Shown: positions 39,740-50,775 of the stretch, piece by piece
Position numbering within the stretch: the first letter of the stretch is position 1
Layout: every line of letters begins with the position of its first letter
From: Arion vulgaris
Taxonomy: Eukaryota > Mollusca > Gastropoda > Stylommatophora > Arionidae
DNA length: 64,000 nt
Assembly (NCBI GenBank): GCA_020796225.1
Contig: CM036758.1
Coordinates: 64,077,774-64,141,773 of the forward strand
Reading direction: 5' to 3'
The notes under the pieces: model-generated
Databases searched by the model: none
The model's input: only the letters and a program-made list of their open reading frames with translations
What the model was told of the DNA's origin: nothing
Translations under genes and position numbers: made by a program

Positions 39740-40320
39740 TTACCCAGACTTGACTTACTTGACTTATCCCTTTCCGCTCCTCGTGGAGCATAGGGCCTCA
39801 ACATTTGTTCGCCACTCTTCTCGGACTCTGGCTGTTTTCTTTAGTCTCTTAGGATAGTCGAGCACTCTTCAGTTCCTCGGGAAGACTTCGTCTCCATGTC
39901 TGTTTGCAGCGTCCTCTTTTTCGTTTTCCTTGCAGGTTCCTCTCGTGCTTGTCTAGTAACAATCGACTGTGTCTTCCGTAGAGTATGCCCGACCAATTAC
40001 CATTTTCTCCTCTTGAGCTGTATCATCATGGGTTCGTTGTATCATCATGGGTTCGTTGTATCATCATGGGTTCGTTGTATCATCATGGGTTCGTTGTATC
40101 ATCATGGGTTCGTTGTATCATCATGGGTTCCTTTTCGGTTCTTATCCACAGGTCTGTGTTTTGCAACTAAGTCATACCATATCAATCTGAGAATCGGTCG
40201 AAGACATCCATTGACAAAGGTCTCAATCTTTTTTGTATTTAGCTTGGTGACTCGTCACGTTTCTGAGCCATACAGCAACACAGATTTCACATTTGTGCTG
40301 AATATCTTGAGATAACTTTA
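39740..40320 (-). mobile_element. LINE-G-like C-terminus interrupted by a minisatellite
   Basis: The minus strand contains KSVLLYGSE, KIETFVNGCLRPILRL and later KTARVREEWRTNVEALC with R-S-preceding GRCKQTWRR text in another frame. The expected WxGHxLRK region is replaced by six copies of the 19-bp repeat. Confidence 0.7.
40018..40132 (+). repeat. 19-bp tandem repeat x6
   Basis: Six near-identical units of gtatcatcatgggttcgtt inside the LINE fragment. Confidence 0.93.
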
Positions 40321-40439
40321 CACAGAATTACTCATGAAATAGTTTTTCTCTATGGTTAATTATTGCTTATTGCTACAAGCTCCCAAAAAAACATACAAAG
40401 CGCTATAATAAATAATATGAAAATAACCAAAATTAAATC

Positions 40440-40885
40440 GATCACTTGAATCATCTGGCAACATGGATATGGTCACGGAAAATACTTCCTCAAAGGCAAA
40501 AGCAGAACAGATCAGGTCATTATATTTCGCCTACTACCGACATCGCAGACTCAACAGACACTTACACAGAGTAGGAATAAGTCAAACAGCTCTCTGTCAG
40601 TGTTAGCAGTCGGAACAGACACCGAAGCATGCTCAGAAAGAATGTTCTCTATTGGATGAGTTGAGAAGCAACATGTGGCATCATCCAGTGGACCTTAAAA
40701 CTAACATTTGGGGAAACCTGACAGATTTGAAATTGACTGCCCAGTTTGTGATCTACAGTAAACTAAGCGCATAACCAGAGATCGCTGAAGAAGGAAACCT
40801 GACAGACCTGAAGCTGACTGCCCAGACTGGTCTACAGTAAACTTTGCGCATGACCAGAGATCGCTGAAGAAGAACAGGAAGAAAC
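40440..40885 (+). mobile_element. LINE-D 3' fragment with two tail units
   Basis: Contains 'gcagactcaacagacactta', 'ggaataagtcaaacagctct' and 'cggaacagacaccgaagcat', all found reversed at 62.3-62.5 kb. The last 180 bp are two copies of the 81-bp tail unit, followed by a GAAGAA run. Confidence 0.75.
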
Positions 40886-40949
40886 AGTTATACTAATATT
40901 TTAAATCACCAGATTTCAACTTCCTACTACTTTTCCCATACACAGCTAA

Positions 40950-41205
40950 ATATCATCATCAAGTAGCTTATTCCTTCCGGAACTTGGCTCTCATGGCAGC
41001 AGTCCTGAAAAACTCTCTCTTCTTTGCAAGTTGACCAGCGTCAGCAGTAGTCATTCTTAGATAGTCAATGACATCTTGCACCCATCATCTTCTAGGTTTT
41101 CCTCTCATTCTTCTTCCAGGCACCATTCCCTCCAAAATGATCATGTTGTTTGATATGTCCGAAATATTTAATTTTCCTTGATGTAATGCTCTTTAATAGC
41201 CAACT
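40950..41205 (-). mobile_element. LINE-F C-terminal fragment
   Basis: Reverse complement of the LINE-F C-terminus: 'cttggctctcatggcagcag', 'caatgacatcttgcacccat' and 'ccaggcaccattccctcc', parallel to 28.44-28.70 kb. Confidence 0.78.
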
Positions 41206-41289
41206 CTCTTTAATATCAAGCTGTTACAGAACAGAAGCATTTGTTAGTTTCTCTGTCCATGATAATAATTAGTGTCAAAATGATCGAAA

Positions 41290-41480
41290 AGTTCGACATA
41301 TTTGTGTGAGGATAAATCTTTGTTACAAAATCTACTTTATAATAGAAAACTAAACTCGGTTAAAAAAAAGTAGATATCTTCTAATTTATTTCTATTTTAC
41401 TGATGACAGATCACTGTTACAAAATCTACTTTATAATAGAAAACTAAACTCATTGTCAAACAGTGGAAATCTTCCAGTTT
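41290..41480 (+). repeat. two-copy direct repeat (~100 bp)
   Basis: The segment 'gttacaaaatctactttata' with 'atagaaaactaaactc' and a following 'aaatcttc..ttagt' stretch occurs at about 41330 and again at about 41420. Confidence 0.75.
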
Positions 41481-41795
41481 AGTTGTACTTTACAGTTTAC
41501 CAGGCCATTGTGCTAACCACGTTGATGTACGCCAGCGAGGCATGGACAAGCAGACAAGCAAACAAGAACTAAACCACTTCCATACCAAGTTGTCTACGCA
41601 AACTATTTTAAATCAAATGGCAGGATAAAATTCCAGATACCGAAGTTATAATAAGATCCTAGATTCCAAGCGTGAACAACCTATTGCAGAAGACCCAGGT
41701 GAGATTGGTCGGTCAAGTTCCTCGCATGGCTGATAAGCTCATCCCAAAACAGTTGATATACGGCTAGCTTGAAGGAGTGGGAGAGGGGGCAGACT
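41480..41795 (+). mobile_element. LINE-H RT C-terminus
   Basis: In broken frames it reads VYQAIVLTTLMYASEAWTSR, then ELNHFHTKL, followed by traces of GRSSSSHG. The familiar order is ..L.YxxExWT..LNHFH... It leads directly into the 81-bp array. Confidence 0.8.
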
Positions 41796-42606
41796 ATCGG
41801 TAGGTAGACAGAAATAAAGCTTTAAAGACAATCTTAAAGTGTCTCTAAAATGCATCGATAGAGATACCCTTTACTGTTCGGTAGGTAGACAGAAATAAAG
41901 CTTTAAAGACAATCTTAAAGTGTTCTAAAATGCATCGATAGAGATACCCTTTGCTGGTCGGTAAGTAGACAGAAATAAAGCTTTAAAGACAATCTTAAAG
42001 TCTCTCTAAAATGCATCGATAGAGATACCCTTTACTGTTCGGTAGGTAGACAGAAATAAAGCTTTAAAGACAATCTTAAAGTGTCTCTAAAATGCATCGA
42101 TAGAGATACCCTTTACTGTTCGGTAGGTAGACAGAAATAAAGCTTTAAAGACAATCTTAAAGTGTCTCTAAAATGCATCGATAGAGATACCCTTTGCTGG
42201 TCGGTAAGTAGACAGAAATAAAGCTTTAAAGACAATCTTAAAGTGTCTCTAAAATGCATCGATAGAGATACCCTTTACTGTTCGGTAGGTAGACAGAAAT
42301 AAAGCTTTAAAGACAATCTTAAAGTGTCTCTTAAATGCATCGATAGAGATACCCTTTGCTGGTCGGTAAGTAGACAGAAATAAAGCTTTAAAGACAATCT
42401 TAAAGTGTCTCTAAAATGCATCGATAGAGATACCCTTTGCTGGTCGGTAGGTAGACAGAAATAAAGCTTTAAAGACAATCTTAAAGTGTCTCTTAAATGT
42501 ATCGATATAGATACCCTTTGCTGGTCGGTAGGTAGACAGAAATAAAGCTTTAAAGACAATCTTAAAGTGTCTCTAAAATGCATTGATAGAGATACCCTTT
42601 GCTGGT
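41796..42606 (+). repeat. 81-bp tandem array grown inside LINE-H, 10 copies
   Basis: Units contain 'tagacagaaataaagcttta', 'aagacaatcttaaagtgtct' and 'atgcatcgatagagatacc'. On + part reads KDNLKVSLKCIDRDT, the KDTLKVSLKCF/IDIDT segment of LINE-H. The left flank is the LINE-H RT C-terminus and the right flank is its finger region in the right order and orientation, so the array is an internal expansion of a single LINE copy. Confidence 0.95.
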
Positions 42607-42855
42607 AATCTCTTACGCAAGTTCGCCAAATTTAGCTCTAAAACAACACAAGAGGAACTCGCATAGCTGAGAATCGTTGTACCACTGGGGCACAGAGAAA
42701 ACTAGTTGTGCGAAAAGACAGAACACACAACATCCACATGTCTAACCTTGATCATGTATGGTCTACCTGTGGTAGGGTACTGTGTTCAGGAATTAACTCT
42801 ATAGTCACCTCCGCACACACCAGAGAGGTGCAACAACACGTCTGAGTCTTTTGTC
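42607..42855 (+). mobile_element. LINE-H 3' end (continuation after the array)
   Basis: Contains 'acagaacacacaacatccac', 'ctaaccttgatcatgtatgg' and 'caccagagaggtgcaacaac', the reverse complement of 8.2-8.4 kb, covering the HTSNLDHVC..finger end of the ORF. Confidence 0.82.
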
Positions 42856-43044
42856 GTCAGCGCTTGCAATGAACAGCTTTTATCTTACAGTGAACACGTC
42901 ATACTTTTATTCATTATACAAGATCTTGCTTTAAACACAATTTTTAAAAAAACACATGGAAGATGTTGATTCCGAAATTATGATAATATTTGAATGATCA
43001 AAAACAATAATATTCATATATTACTTATATCGAAACAAAACAAT

Positions 43045-43590
43045 CAATCAAGTGGCATGTCTGCCGGCGTAGGCGAGCATGTCTTTCCACAACTCTCTCT
43101 TTCTCTCTCTCGCTCTATACCTGGTGCAGTTAATCAGTTCTTATGTCGAACTTTTGTAGAACCACGATGTCAGACCATCCAGCATCTTTTCCCTCTGTCT
43201 TCCATTATCTCTAATTGATGTATTTTACCCGCTATCACTAAATCTTGTAACCCTTCTCTTCACATTATATGCCCGAAGAACCTTGATTCCTGATCTTTAT
43301 TCTTATGATGAGGTTTCTTTGTGTGCAGGCCTGTTTTAAAAACTCATCATTTGTTGTTTTCTTCGCTGTCCATGAAATGTTCACCTTTATTCTGTAAAAA
43401 CAACATTGTTATTGCTTCCAGAGATCTAAGTGATTGCTTGTTCATTGTCCATGGTTCACTGCCACAAATAAGTATTGGTTCAATAAAGCCCTATAGTACT
43501 CGTTCCCGCGGTGTCAATGTTAGTGAAGTCCCGTATAGTATGATTTTCATTTTGTTAAAAGCTGCTTTCGCTTGAGATATTCTAATCCTT
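43045..43590 (-). mobile_element. LINE-L RT C-terminus, decayed
   Basis: The minus strand reads EPWTMNKQSLRSLEAI, ESRFFGHI and REGLQDLVIAGKI, with stops and frameshifts. Order fits an RTE-like C-terminus (xxWTMxK..RFFGHIxR..L...V..GKI). Confidence 0.68.
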
Positions 43591-44040
43591 ATCTCTGGTG
43601 TACAAAAAAAATAACTTAAAGAAACATAAAAATCACAAAGGTATCCATATATTCTGCATTACTTTATGATGCAGAAATATAAACAACATAAGAACTTGAA
43701 AGACAACATTTGAACATCAGAGATGTAGAGATTTACAGAGGAATTTGACATACTACCTGGATACCGGCATAACAAATGAATAACTATCTAAAACAATTAT
43801 TGAAAGTTGTCGTTATTGGTTATTAATTACTAAAGTTATGTTATATCAGTCATAACACTCAGATGTTGAATCGATCCAGCGATTTAAGAATTTTGGAGTT
43901 GGCCGTTATACATGTAGAACTGAATGTCTGGGGTGAAGAGTGGGGAGTGGGTATAACCAGCCAGCCACGGGAACCATCAGTATGCATACTCTTCGATATC
44001 TTTTTGGGGAAACTAAGCCCCTATAGCACTAACATCGATC
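43591..44040. other. no gene; short repeat phrase shared with 59.5 kb
   Basis: 43960-44040 ('ccagccacgggaaccatcag', 'actcttcgatatctttttgg') recurs at about 59548-59610 and partly at 44670-44720. Otherwise nothing was recognised. Confidence 0.5.
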
Positions 44041-44665
44041 ATTGACACTAAAATCAATCAAGTGAAAGAACTCAAATACTTAGAAAGCATATTCACAGAA
44101 AACGGAAGACTAGATAGAGAGATAGAGGCTAGAGTGCAAAAGCAAATGCTGTAACCTACCAGCTAGCCCCATTGTTAAGGCATCCACAACTTTCAATGAC
44201 AGCTAAGCAACAGATGATCAACAGCATTTTCATACCTACTTTGTGTTACCAGAGCCAAATATGGACATTGAGCAAAGCGAAGTCACAATAAATAACTACA
44301 TGTGAAATGCGTTGTCTGCGAAAAGTTACCAACAACACAAGAAAAAACAGAGTCACCAACATCAGAATAAGAAAGAACGTTTGGACATAACCATGCTTGA
44401 ATTACATTGAGAAACAAAGAATGAAGTGGTTTGACGACTTAATAAGAATGCATCTAAACTCCACAGTATACAGTCTTCTACACCAGAGCCTCAGGAAAGA
44501 AGGCGAGAGGAAGACCACGAAAAAGATGGTTAGATGGCATATAAGAATCCTGTCAAAGAGCAAAAAATAACAATCATCCAGGCCACTAGAATAGCGCAAG
44601 ACAAAAACAGAAAACCACGACACTGGGCAACAACCCGGTAGCAGTGTGACGACTAAAGAAGAAGA
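44041..44665 (+). mobile_element. LINE-B RT C-terminus
   Basis: In broken frames it contains QVKELKYLESIFTENGRLDR, PTLCYQSQIWTLSKAK, ITTCEMRCLRKVTNNTRKN and ATRIAQDKNRKPRHW. Same family as 29.16 and 63.39 kb. Ends 'cagtgtgacgactaaagaag'. Confidence 0.8.
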
Positions 44666-44934
44666 AGAAGAAGCCCCTATGGGTCTACCCGAAGTGTACT
44701 GACACCAGTTCAGTAACCAATAACCAAAAACTCAGGACAGACTAATAGGTATTTAGTCTGTTCCAGCAGACGTCGCATGGTATACATTCTGAGGATTTCC
44801 AGAAAGTGAAAGATTTTAAACACAAGTCGTTACACTCTCTTGGAACTTTCTGTATTCTCTTTGTATATTCTTTAACTTCAGCCACACGCATGGACAACTT
44901 ATTTGTTTTCTTAGTTCTCCTTTAAACTTCATTG

Positions 44935-45464
44935 TGGTGATAATGATGGATGATTGTGGTAATGTGGTGGTGGTGGATGTGTGTGATATGATGATGGATG
45001 GTGGTGGTGATGAGTGTGATGGAATGATGATATGATGATGAGGTGGGATGATGGTGGATGATGAGATGATGATGATGGATGATGAGGATGATGATGAGAT
45101 GATGATGATGATGGTGATGAGATGTGATGGATGATGAGATGATGGATGATGATGACGATGATGAGTGAGATGATGATGACGATGATGATGATGATGGTGA
45201 AGAGAGATGATGATGGAGATAGCGACGATGATGATGACGATGATGATGATGATGGTGGTGAAGATGACGATGATGAGGAGGAAGATGATGAGATGATGAT
45301 GATGATGATGATGACGATGATGATGACGATGATGATGACAGATGATGATGATGACATGATGATGATGATGATGACGATGATGATAGGACGATGATGACGA
45401 TATGATGATGATGATGATGATGACGATGATGATGATGATGATGATGATGATCATGATGATGATG

Positions 45465-45505
<41 letters not shown>

Positions 45506-45574
45506 AGCGACGATGATGATGATGAGAGATGATATGAATGATGATGATATGATGATGATGATCATGATGATGAT

Positions 45575-45624
<50 letters not shown>

Positions 45625-45672
45625 AGCGACGATGATGATGATGAAGATGATTATGATGAAGATGACACCCTC
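44935..45672 (+). repeat. (GAT)n trinucleotide tract, about 740 bp
   Basis: Imperfect GAT/GAC/GGT repeats in which the phase slips often through ga, tga and gatga insertions. Long Asp/Met-rich (+) and Ile/Ser/His-rich (-) frames are by-products. Confidence 0.97.
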
Positions 45673-45846
45673 AATAGCATGAGACAGACATTATTTAGCA
45701 TCCGAGCAAACAAAATGTTAACTAAAAGTCACAAATCATTGCTTAAAACGAATCTACCAATTGACTATTCAGTTCAACATCGACAAGAAAGGCAAGCACA
45801 ATGAAGACATCTACACTATTACACTATGTCTTCACCATCTACATCA

Positions 45847-45935
45847 GTGGTCGGCAACCTATGGCCCGAGGGACAGATCCAGCCCGTTATGCAACTTTAA
45901 CCGGCTCGTCAAACACTTTTAACCGGCTCCTTCTT
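45847..45935 (+). mobile_element. hAT-type terminal fragment (different family)
   Basis: Begins CAGTGGTCGGCAACCTATGG with GGGACAG further on. CAGTGGTCGGCAACC is a common start of hAT elements. No matching right end was found, and SINE-A starts soon after. Confidence 0.5.
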
Positions 45936-45954
45936 CTTCGTCTTCTTCACCTTC

Positions 45955-46215
45955 TTCTTCTTCGAACGTTCCATATCGATCACTTGTAACCACTATGTGT
46001 GATTTGTATGTGATCTGAGCCTAAGAGCGATTGTACGTTGTGCCAGTTATGCGCTACAAGTAGGCCAGCATTCCTATTTCCGAGATGCCATTTATTTATT
46101 ATGGTAGCTTTCCTCGGCCCCTACCTCAGTCGCCTCTTACGATATGCATTGTAGGTCGCAGTGTTACGAATGTTTGCTTCTCTTAAGGGCCCCGACACCA
46201 CAAGGGCGATAACTG
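45955..46215 (+). mobile_element. SINE-A copy
   Basis: Full-length copy: 'cttcttcttcgaacgttcca', 'gcgattgtacgttgtgccag', 'tacctcagtcgcctcttacg' and the GC-rich end 'gccccgacaccacaagggcg'. Confidence 0.8.
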
Positions 46216-46234
46216 GCTCCGATGTGTATCAAAG

Positions 46235-46330
46235 ATTACTGGCGAAACACGTAAAGACAAAGTACTGTAGTTTTACAAATCAACAATTACTACTATACAC
46301 TCCAGTCTTTGAGCAAAACAAAAATCAATT
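46235..46330 (-). mobile_element. Penelope-like terminal fragment
   Basis: Has 'ggcgaaacacgtaaagacaa' and 'agtactgtagttttacaaat', the outer part of the block at 26.64 kb. The hammerhead-like core is not included. Confidence 0.5.
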
Positions 46331-46414
46331 AGGGACAGCACAAACACACACACGCACACGAACACAAATTCCACTTTTGTTAAATCAAGGTAGATATCTT
46401 CTCCTTCTTCTTTA

Positions 46415-46615
46415 CGTTCCTTCTTTACGATCAATTTTAATCACTCTTTGTGATATGTTTGATCTTTGCCAAGAACGTGTATACGTTGCACATTGGTTTG
46501 GTAGGCCCTAAACGCATAGACTTCTAAACGTTTAGGACATGTGCATCCGATTTCAGCCAAACCTTCTTAGGCGCCTCTTACGACTCGAATGACAGGTAAC
46601 AATGGTTCTATTCTT
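46415..46615 (+). mobile_element. SINE-B copy
   Basis: 'gttccttctttacgatcaat', 'gccaagaacgtgtatacgtt', 'gcatccgatttcagccaaac', then the tail 'aggcgcctcttacgactcga' and 'gtaacaatggttctattctt'. Confidence 0.8.
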
Positions 46616-46962
46616 TTCAGTAGGTAATGAGAGAGCAGACAGACTGGCTGGCTCTGCCGCTATATCAGAGGGCCAGCCAATGGACAGAGCTGACATCGTG
46701 AACGCCCTCATAGAGCGTGGCCGCAGAGAAGACCTTCATCTAAACCAATCCACGTCAACTACTAGATTGCGAGAACTGGGTTTGAAGATTGGTGTGGCAA
46801 GAAAAGAACGGTACAACAGGTATACGAGTCGGCTAATCAATCAAAATAGAACTGGTACGGTCAGTCGCTGGACGCTGTTGGAGATATTGCGAAGGAGATC
46901 GGAGCACCTATGGACATGTCCGGAGTGCAATGAAGATATTCCAAACTGAAACTGAAACTGAA
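46616..46962 (+). mobile_element. LINE-M 3' end with RNase H terminus
   Basis: One open frame reads VGNERADRLAGSAAISEGQP, MDRADIVNALIERG, RWTLLEILRRRSEHLWTCPE and CNEDIPN, then stop. The GNERADRLA segment is the last RNase H motif of I/Jockey-type LINE ORF2. A (GAAACT)n tail follows the stop. Nearly the same sequence lies inverted at 49.35 kb. Confidence 0.85.
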
Positions 46963-47525
46963 AGCAAAGCAAAACAAAGCAAAGCACTAGCTGTATATAA
47001 GAACAAGATCTATATTTGAGATTTATATCAATAAGAAAAGACATAAAAACTAACAGAAACAAAAGACAAGAACTACAGCGGCATGAGAAATAATTATACC
47101 GTTTTGTTTGCAATGATTGGATTGTTTCCCTTCGTTTGTTAAAACAAATATGTCTGGTCGACTCCTACGCTATCTGAATCAAACTTCATAAAAAACTATG
47201 ACACAGCATTTATGGGCCGACTCTTAAGTGATTACATCTAAGATGATTACATTTCCCAGAACTGTACGTCTTCTTCCAAGTTAGAACTCATGTCGTGTCT
47301 GCTTATTTAGAGCTTTTATGATACACAACTTAAGCTCTTCGTTATATTTTACTTTCTTTAAAATAAAACTGAGCCGGAATCTACAGTAATCTTATCTTGT
47401 AAATTATTTTATTTTTATTTTTAGATTCGTGAAAAGTTAGATTTGAATTATATCAAGGTTGTTTGAAAATTTGAAATAAAATATAGAATAAGTTGCGATT
47501 TCAAAAAGGCACAGATTTTCATTTG
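46963..47525. other. no recognisable feature
   Basis: AT-rich DNA; nothing recognised beyond short A runs. Confidence 0.5.
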
Positions 47526-47529
47526 ATTC

Positions 47530-48242
47530 TTCTTTCTTTTGTCCTTCTCTGCTTTTTGCCGCTAGGCGTAGCAGGTTTAACTGATGATCGGTTTCCGAGA
47601 TAATGCACGCTCGGTCGCTTGATATGGTGTGGTATTGTGGAGTTTTAAGATTTCTGTAACTCCATCAACCCATCTTTTCTTGGTCTGCCCTTTCCTCTTG
47701 ATGATTCCATTTTCAGGTTGTACGCTTTTGCAACTGGTGTATTCAGGTTCATTCTGACCAAGTGGCCAAACCATTTGAGTCTCTGTTTTTCAATAAATCT
47801 AATAGCAGGTGTTGTTCCGACTGTTCTTCTAATTTCCTCATTTCTTATATGGTCTCTTCTTGTTTTATTTACTGCTTTCCTCAGGCATCTCATTTCACAT
47901 GTGGTAATTTTCCTTTCTTGTTCTTTTGTCAGTGCCCATGTTTGGCTCTGGTAGCACAGTGTTGGTATAAAGATTGAATTTATAATCTGTCTTTTCACTA
48001 CTGGAATAGCTGGGTGTTTCAAAATTGGGGTAAGCTGGTATGTAATGTTGTTGGCTTGTTGGATTCTAGTTTCGATCTCTCTGTCCAGTCTACTATCAGA
48101 TGTGAAGATACTTCCAAGGTATTTGAATTCTCTCACCTGCTTTAGCGTTTGGTCATTTATTTGTATATTGATATCTTTATGTTCTCTGCTTATAGTCATG
48201 ACTTCTGTCTTTTGAATGTTGATCTTCATGTTGTATTTGAAG
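47530..48242 (-). mobile_element. LINE-A copy 2
   Basis: Almost identical to 15604-16321 over the full length, including the 5' truncation point ('gttgatcttcatgttgta' on +). Motifs FKYLGSIFTSDSRLDREIET and RLKWFGHLVRM are present. A candidate TSD (atttga) is short and unconvincing. Confidence 0.88.
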
Positions 48243-48299
48243 ATCAACAATTATGAATTTATTGTCTGAATCTATATGTTCTTGTCGTGTAAAAGTGAA

Positions 48300-48425
48300 T
48301 TTCTTTCCTTCTGTTGCATCCTTTACTTGATAAAGACCTTTTAGTCGAAACGGTGTTGTGTATTGATATTGTTTTTGTATTTGGTAAAACTACATTACTT
48401 TGTTTTTACGTGTTTCGCCATTGAT
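48300..48425 (+). mobile_element. Penelope-like terminal fragment with hammerhead-like motif
   Basis: 'cttgataaagaccttttagt' then 'cgaaacggtgttg', followed by 'ggtaaaactacattactttg' and 'acgtgtttcgcca'. In this copy the putative helix pairs GAC with GTC, whereas other copies pair GGCC with GGTC. Confidence 0.5.
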
Positions 48426-48464
48426 TTCAATGGAATATGTGATCTTAAAACGGGTTTTGTTGTA

Positions 48465-48690
48465 TCTCTAGTTTGCTCTTTCTCTGTATGTCTCTCTGTC
48501 TGTCTCTCTCTGTCTCTCTCTGTCTCTCTCTCTGCCTCTCTCTCTGTATCTCTGTCGCTCTCTCTGTCTCTGTGTGTGTGTGTCTCTCTCTGTCTCTGTC
48601 TGTCTCTCTCTCTCTGTCTCTCTCTGTCTCTCTCTGTCTCTCTCTGTCTCTCTCTCGCTGCGTGTATGTATGTGTGTGTCTTGGTTCAGC
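48465..48690 (+). repeat. (TCTCTG)n / (TCTG)n microsatellite
   Basis: Irregular TCTC, TCTG and GTGT runs over 225 bp. Confidence 0.95.
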
Positions 48691-48749
48691 ACTTGTAAGT
48701 ATAGGGACGCTGGTAACGTGTACTAGTTTTAGTGCTTCATGTGTTACAT

Positions 48750-49200
48750 TGGTTGAAAGCGGTGTTCTCTGGGGCGTAGAGATTAAGTGCTTGCTTCTCG
48801 TTTCAAAGGTATTCGGTTCGATCCCTCGTGAAGCCATCGGGATTTTTTTTCTAGAGGTCCCTGTTCTCAGTGTAGATGAAATACAATTCCTAGACCTATC
48901 GGAGATGGGCGATAAAAAATAGGTCCCCTGTTCAAGCCGAGCACGTAAAGGAACCATTGGCAGTTCAAAGTTGAGAAGAGCAGGCTGGAAAGTTGCAGCC
49001 TGGGCAAAATTAATTTAAAAGAATAATAAATACAATTCTTAAAAATAATTTCACTATCTTCTAAATTACATCGGGGACCCACGTCGGTGCTACGGAATCC
49101 GAGCACTACCGCTGAGATTGTTCTGTGCAAGAAAGAGATCGGAGCACACATGGTTACTCATCGAATTGCAATGATGTTGCTTCTATCCATCAATCAAACA
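48750..49200 (+). mobile_element. SINE-2 copy
   Basis: Best copy for Pol III boxes: A-box region 'gcgtagagattaagtgcttg' and B box GGTTCGATCCCTCG. Body 'acctatcggagatgggcgat' and 'gagaagagcaggctggaaag'; 3' part 'gctgagattgttctgtgcaa' and 'tccatcaatcaaac'. Confidence 0.85.
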
Positions 49201-49347
49201 TATCCTCTGTCTTTCGCCTTGGTGTTGCACACTGCCAGACTGTAACCTGTCCATTTCTTAAACGATATAAAAGATATAAGGATAAAGAGACTTCAAGACG
49301 CTGTACAATAACACTTCAATAAAACTGATAAAGAAGTAGAATTACAA

Positions 49348-49716
49348 TGAGTTTCAGTTTCAGTTTCAGTTTGGAATATCTTCATTGCACTCCGGACATG
49401 TCCATAGGTGCTCCGATCTCCTTCGCAATATCTCCAACAGCGTCCAGCGACTGACCGTACCAGTTCTATTTTGATTGATGAGCAGACTCGTATACCTGTT
49501 GTACCGTTCTTTTCTTGCCACACCAATCTTCAAACCCAGTTCTCGCAATCTAGTAGTTGACGTGGATTGGTTTAGATGAAGGTCTTCTCTGCGGCCACGC
49601 TCTATGAGGGCGTTCACGATGTCAGCTCTGTCCATTGGCTGGCCCTCTGTACAGCCTGTCAAGTCTGTCTGCTCTCTCATTGCCAACGACACCCATGTGC
49701 CCCAGAACAAAGACAA
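49348..49716 (-). mobile_element. LINE-M 3' end, inverted copy
   Basis: The minus strand reads GQPMDRADIVNALIERGRRE, RWTLLEILRRRSEHLWTCPE and CNEDIPN, with (CAGTTT)n on + as the 3' tail. The NERADRLAG region is frameshifted (MREQTDLTG). Almost identical to 46616-46962. Confidence 0.85.
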
Positions 49717-49974
49717 GTGTAATTCTGCAAATTGTTGACGCCTGCAGTAGAATTACAATGATCAAGGGAAGAACAAAAGAAAAATATATATAACGAAGCG
49801 TGACAACTGGACTGATAAAAGAAACATTTTATAAATATGTTACAAAAAACACTAACACGCATACTGACATAGAACCAGCAAAGAAACCTTAGAATATAAA
49901 TATAAATCATTCCAAACGAAACACAAGAGCAGTTACTATGGTTACTAAAAATATGGTCACGCTGCAGAACAGAC

Positions 49975-50235
49975 TTCTTCATCCTCGAACGCTCTATATC
50001 GACCACTTGTTAACCACTCTGTGTGAATTGTATGTGATCTGAGCCTAAAAGCGATTGTACGTTGTGCCAGGTATGCGTCTACAAGTAAGTCAGCACATCC
50101 TATTTCTGCGATGCTTTTTATTTACAAGTGTAGTTTCTCTAGGCCCCTACCTCAGTTGCCTCTTACGACATGCCTTGTAGGTCACAATGGTACTATACGT
50201 TGCTTCCCTTGCGGGCCCCGGCACCACACGAGCGG
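49975..50235 (+). mobile_element. SINE-A copy
   Basis: 'cctcgaacgctctatatcga', 'gcacatcctatttctgcgat', 'cctcagttgcctcttacgac', end 'gggccccggcaccacacgag'. Confidence 0.82.
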
Positions 50236-50685
50236 CAGAACAGACAGAAAATATTCTTACTCCCCACGCACAACCAACCCCGGAGCTATGGCGGAAGATA
50301 TCCGATCCACAACAGAGATGATGAACCAATTGTTCAGAAAAATACTCGAGCATAAAAATCGTTTCCCACTCCAAAAAAATGAAAGAATGCACAACTAATT
50401 AATCTTGTAAAAATGGAAACTTCTCTGTGAATGCAGAAATTGTAAAAGTTGTAATACTTCTAGCTCTGATCAAGCACATTTTGTCAAGAATCATTTTCAA
50501 TTGTAAGATGGAAGTTTTATGTAAAACACTCAGAGAGGATAAGGCGGGTTCTCAAATCTCAAACACAGATCAGATAGCACACTCAAAATTGTAAAATAGA
50601 AATCAGGCTTTGTTTCTTTCTTACAATTGATTTTTCGAATACATAATCGACCAGTATGTTGCTGAAGCCCTCAGGGAGAGCAAAA
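50236..50685. other. no recognisable feature
   Basis: AT-rich sequence; no repeat or gene motif noticed. Confidence 0.5.
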
Positions 50686-50687
50686 AA

Positions 50688-50775
50688 TAGTAACACTGCG
50701 ACCTACAAAGCATTTTGTAAGAGGTGACTCAGGTAGGGGCCTAGGAAATTACCCCAGTACGAAGTCTTCTTGAGG
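50688..50775 (-). mobile_element. SINE-A fragment
   Basis: 'actgcgacctacaaagcatt' and 'gactcaggtaggggcctagg' are the reverse complement of the SINE-A tail. The rest of the element is missing. Confidence 0.7.

Noticed and set aside
44816..45565. 249-codon Ile/Ser/His-rich frame and Asp/Met-rich frames
   Set aside because: Translation of a GAT trinucleotide tract; no conserved start or non-repetitive domain.
46602..46949. Host RNase H-like gene
   Set aside because: The frame covers only the last RNase H motif plus a LINE C-terminus, is followed by a (GAAACT)n tail and has an inverted copy at 49.35 kb.
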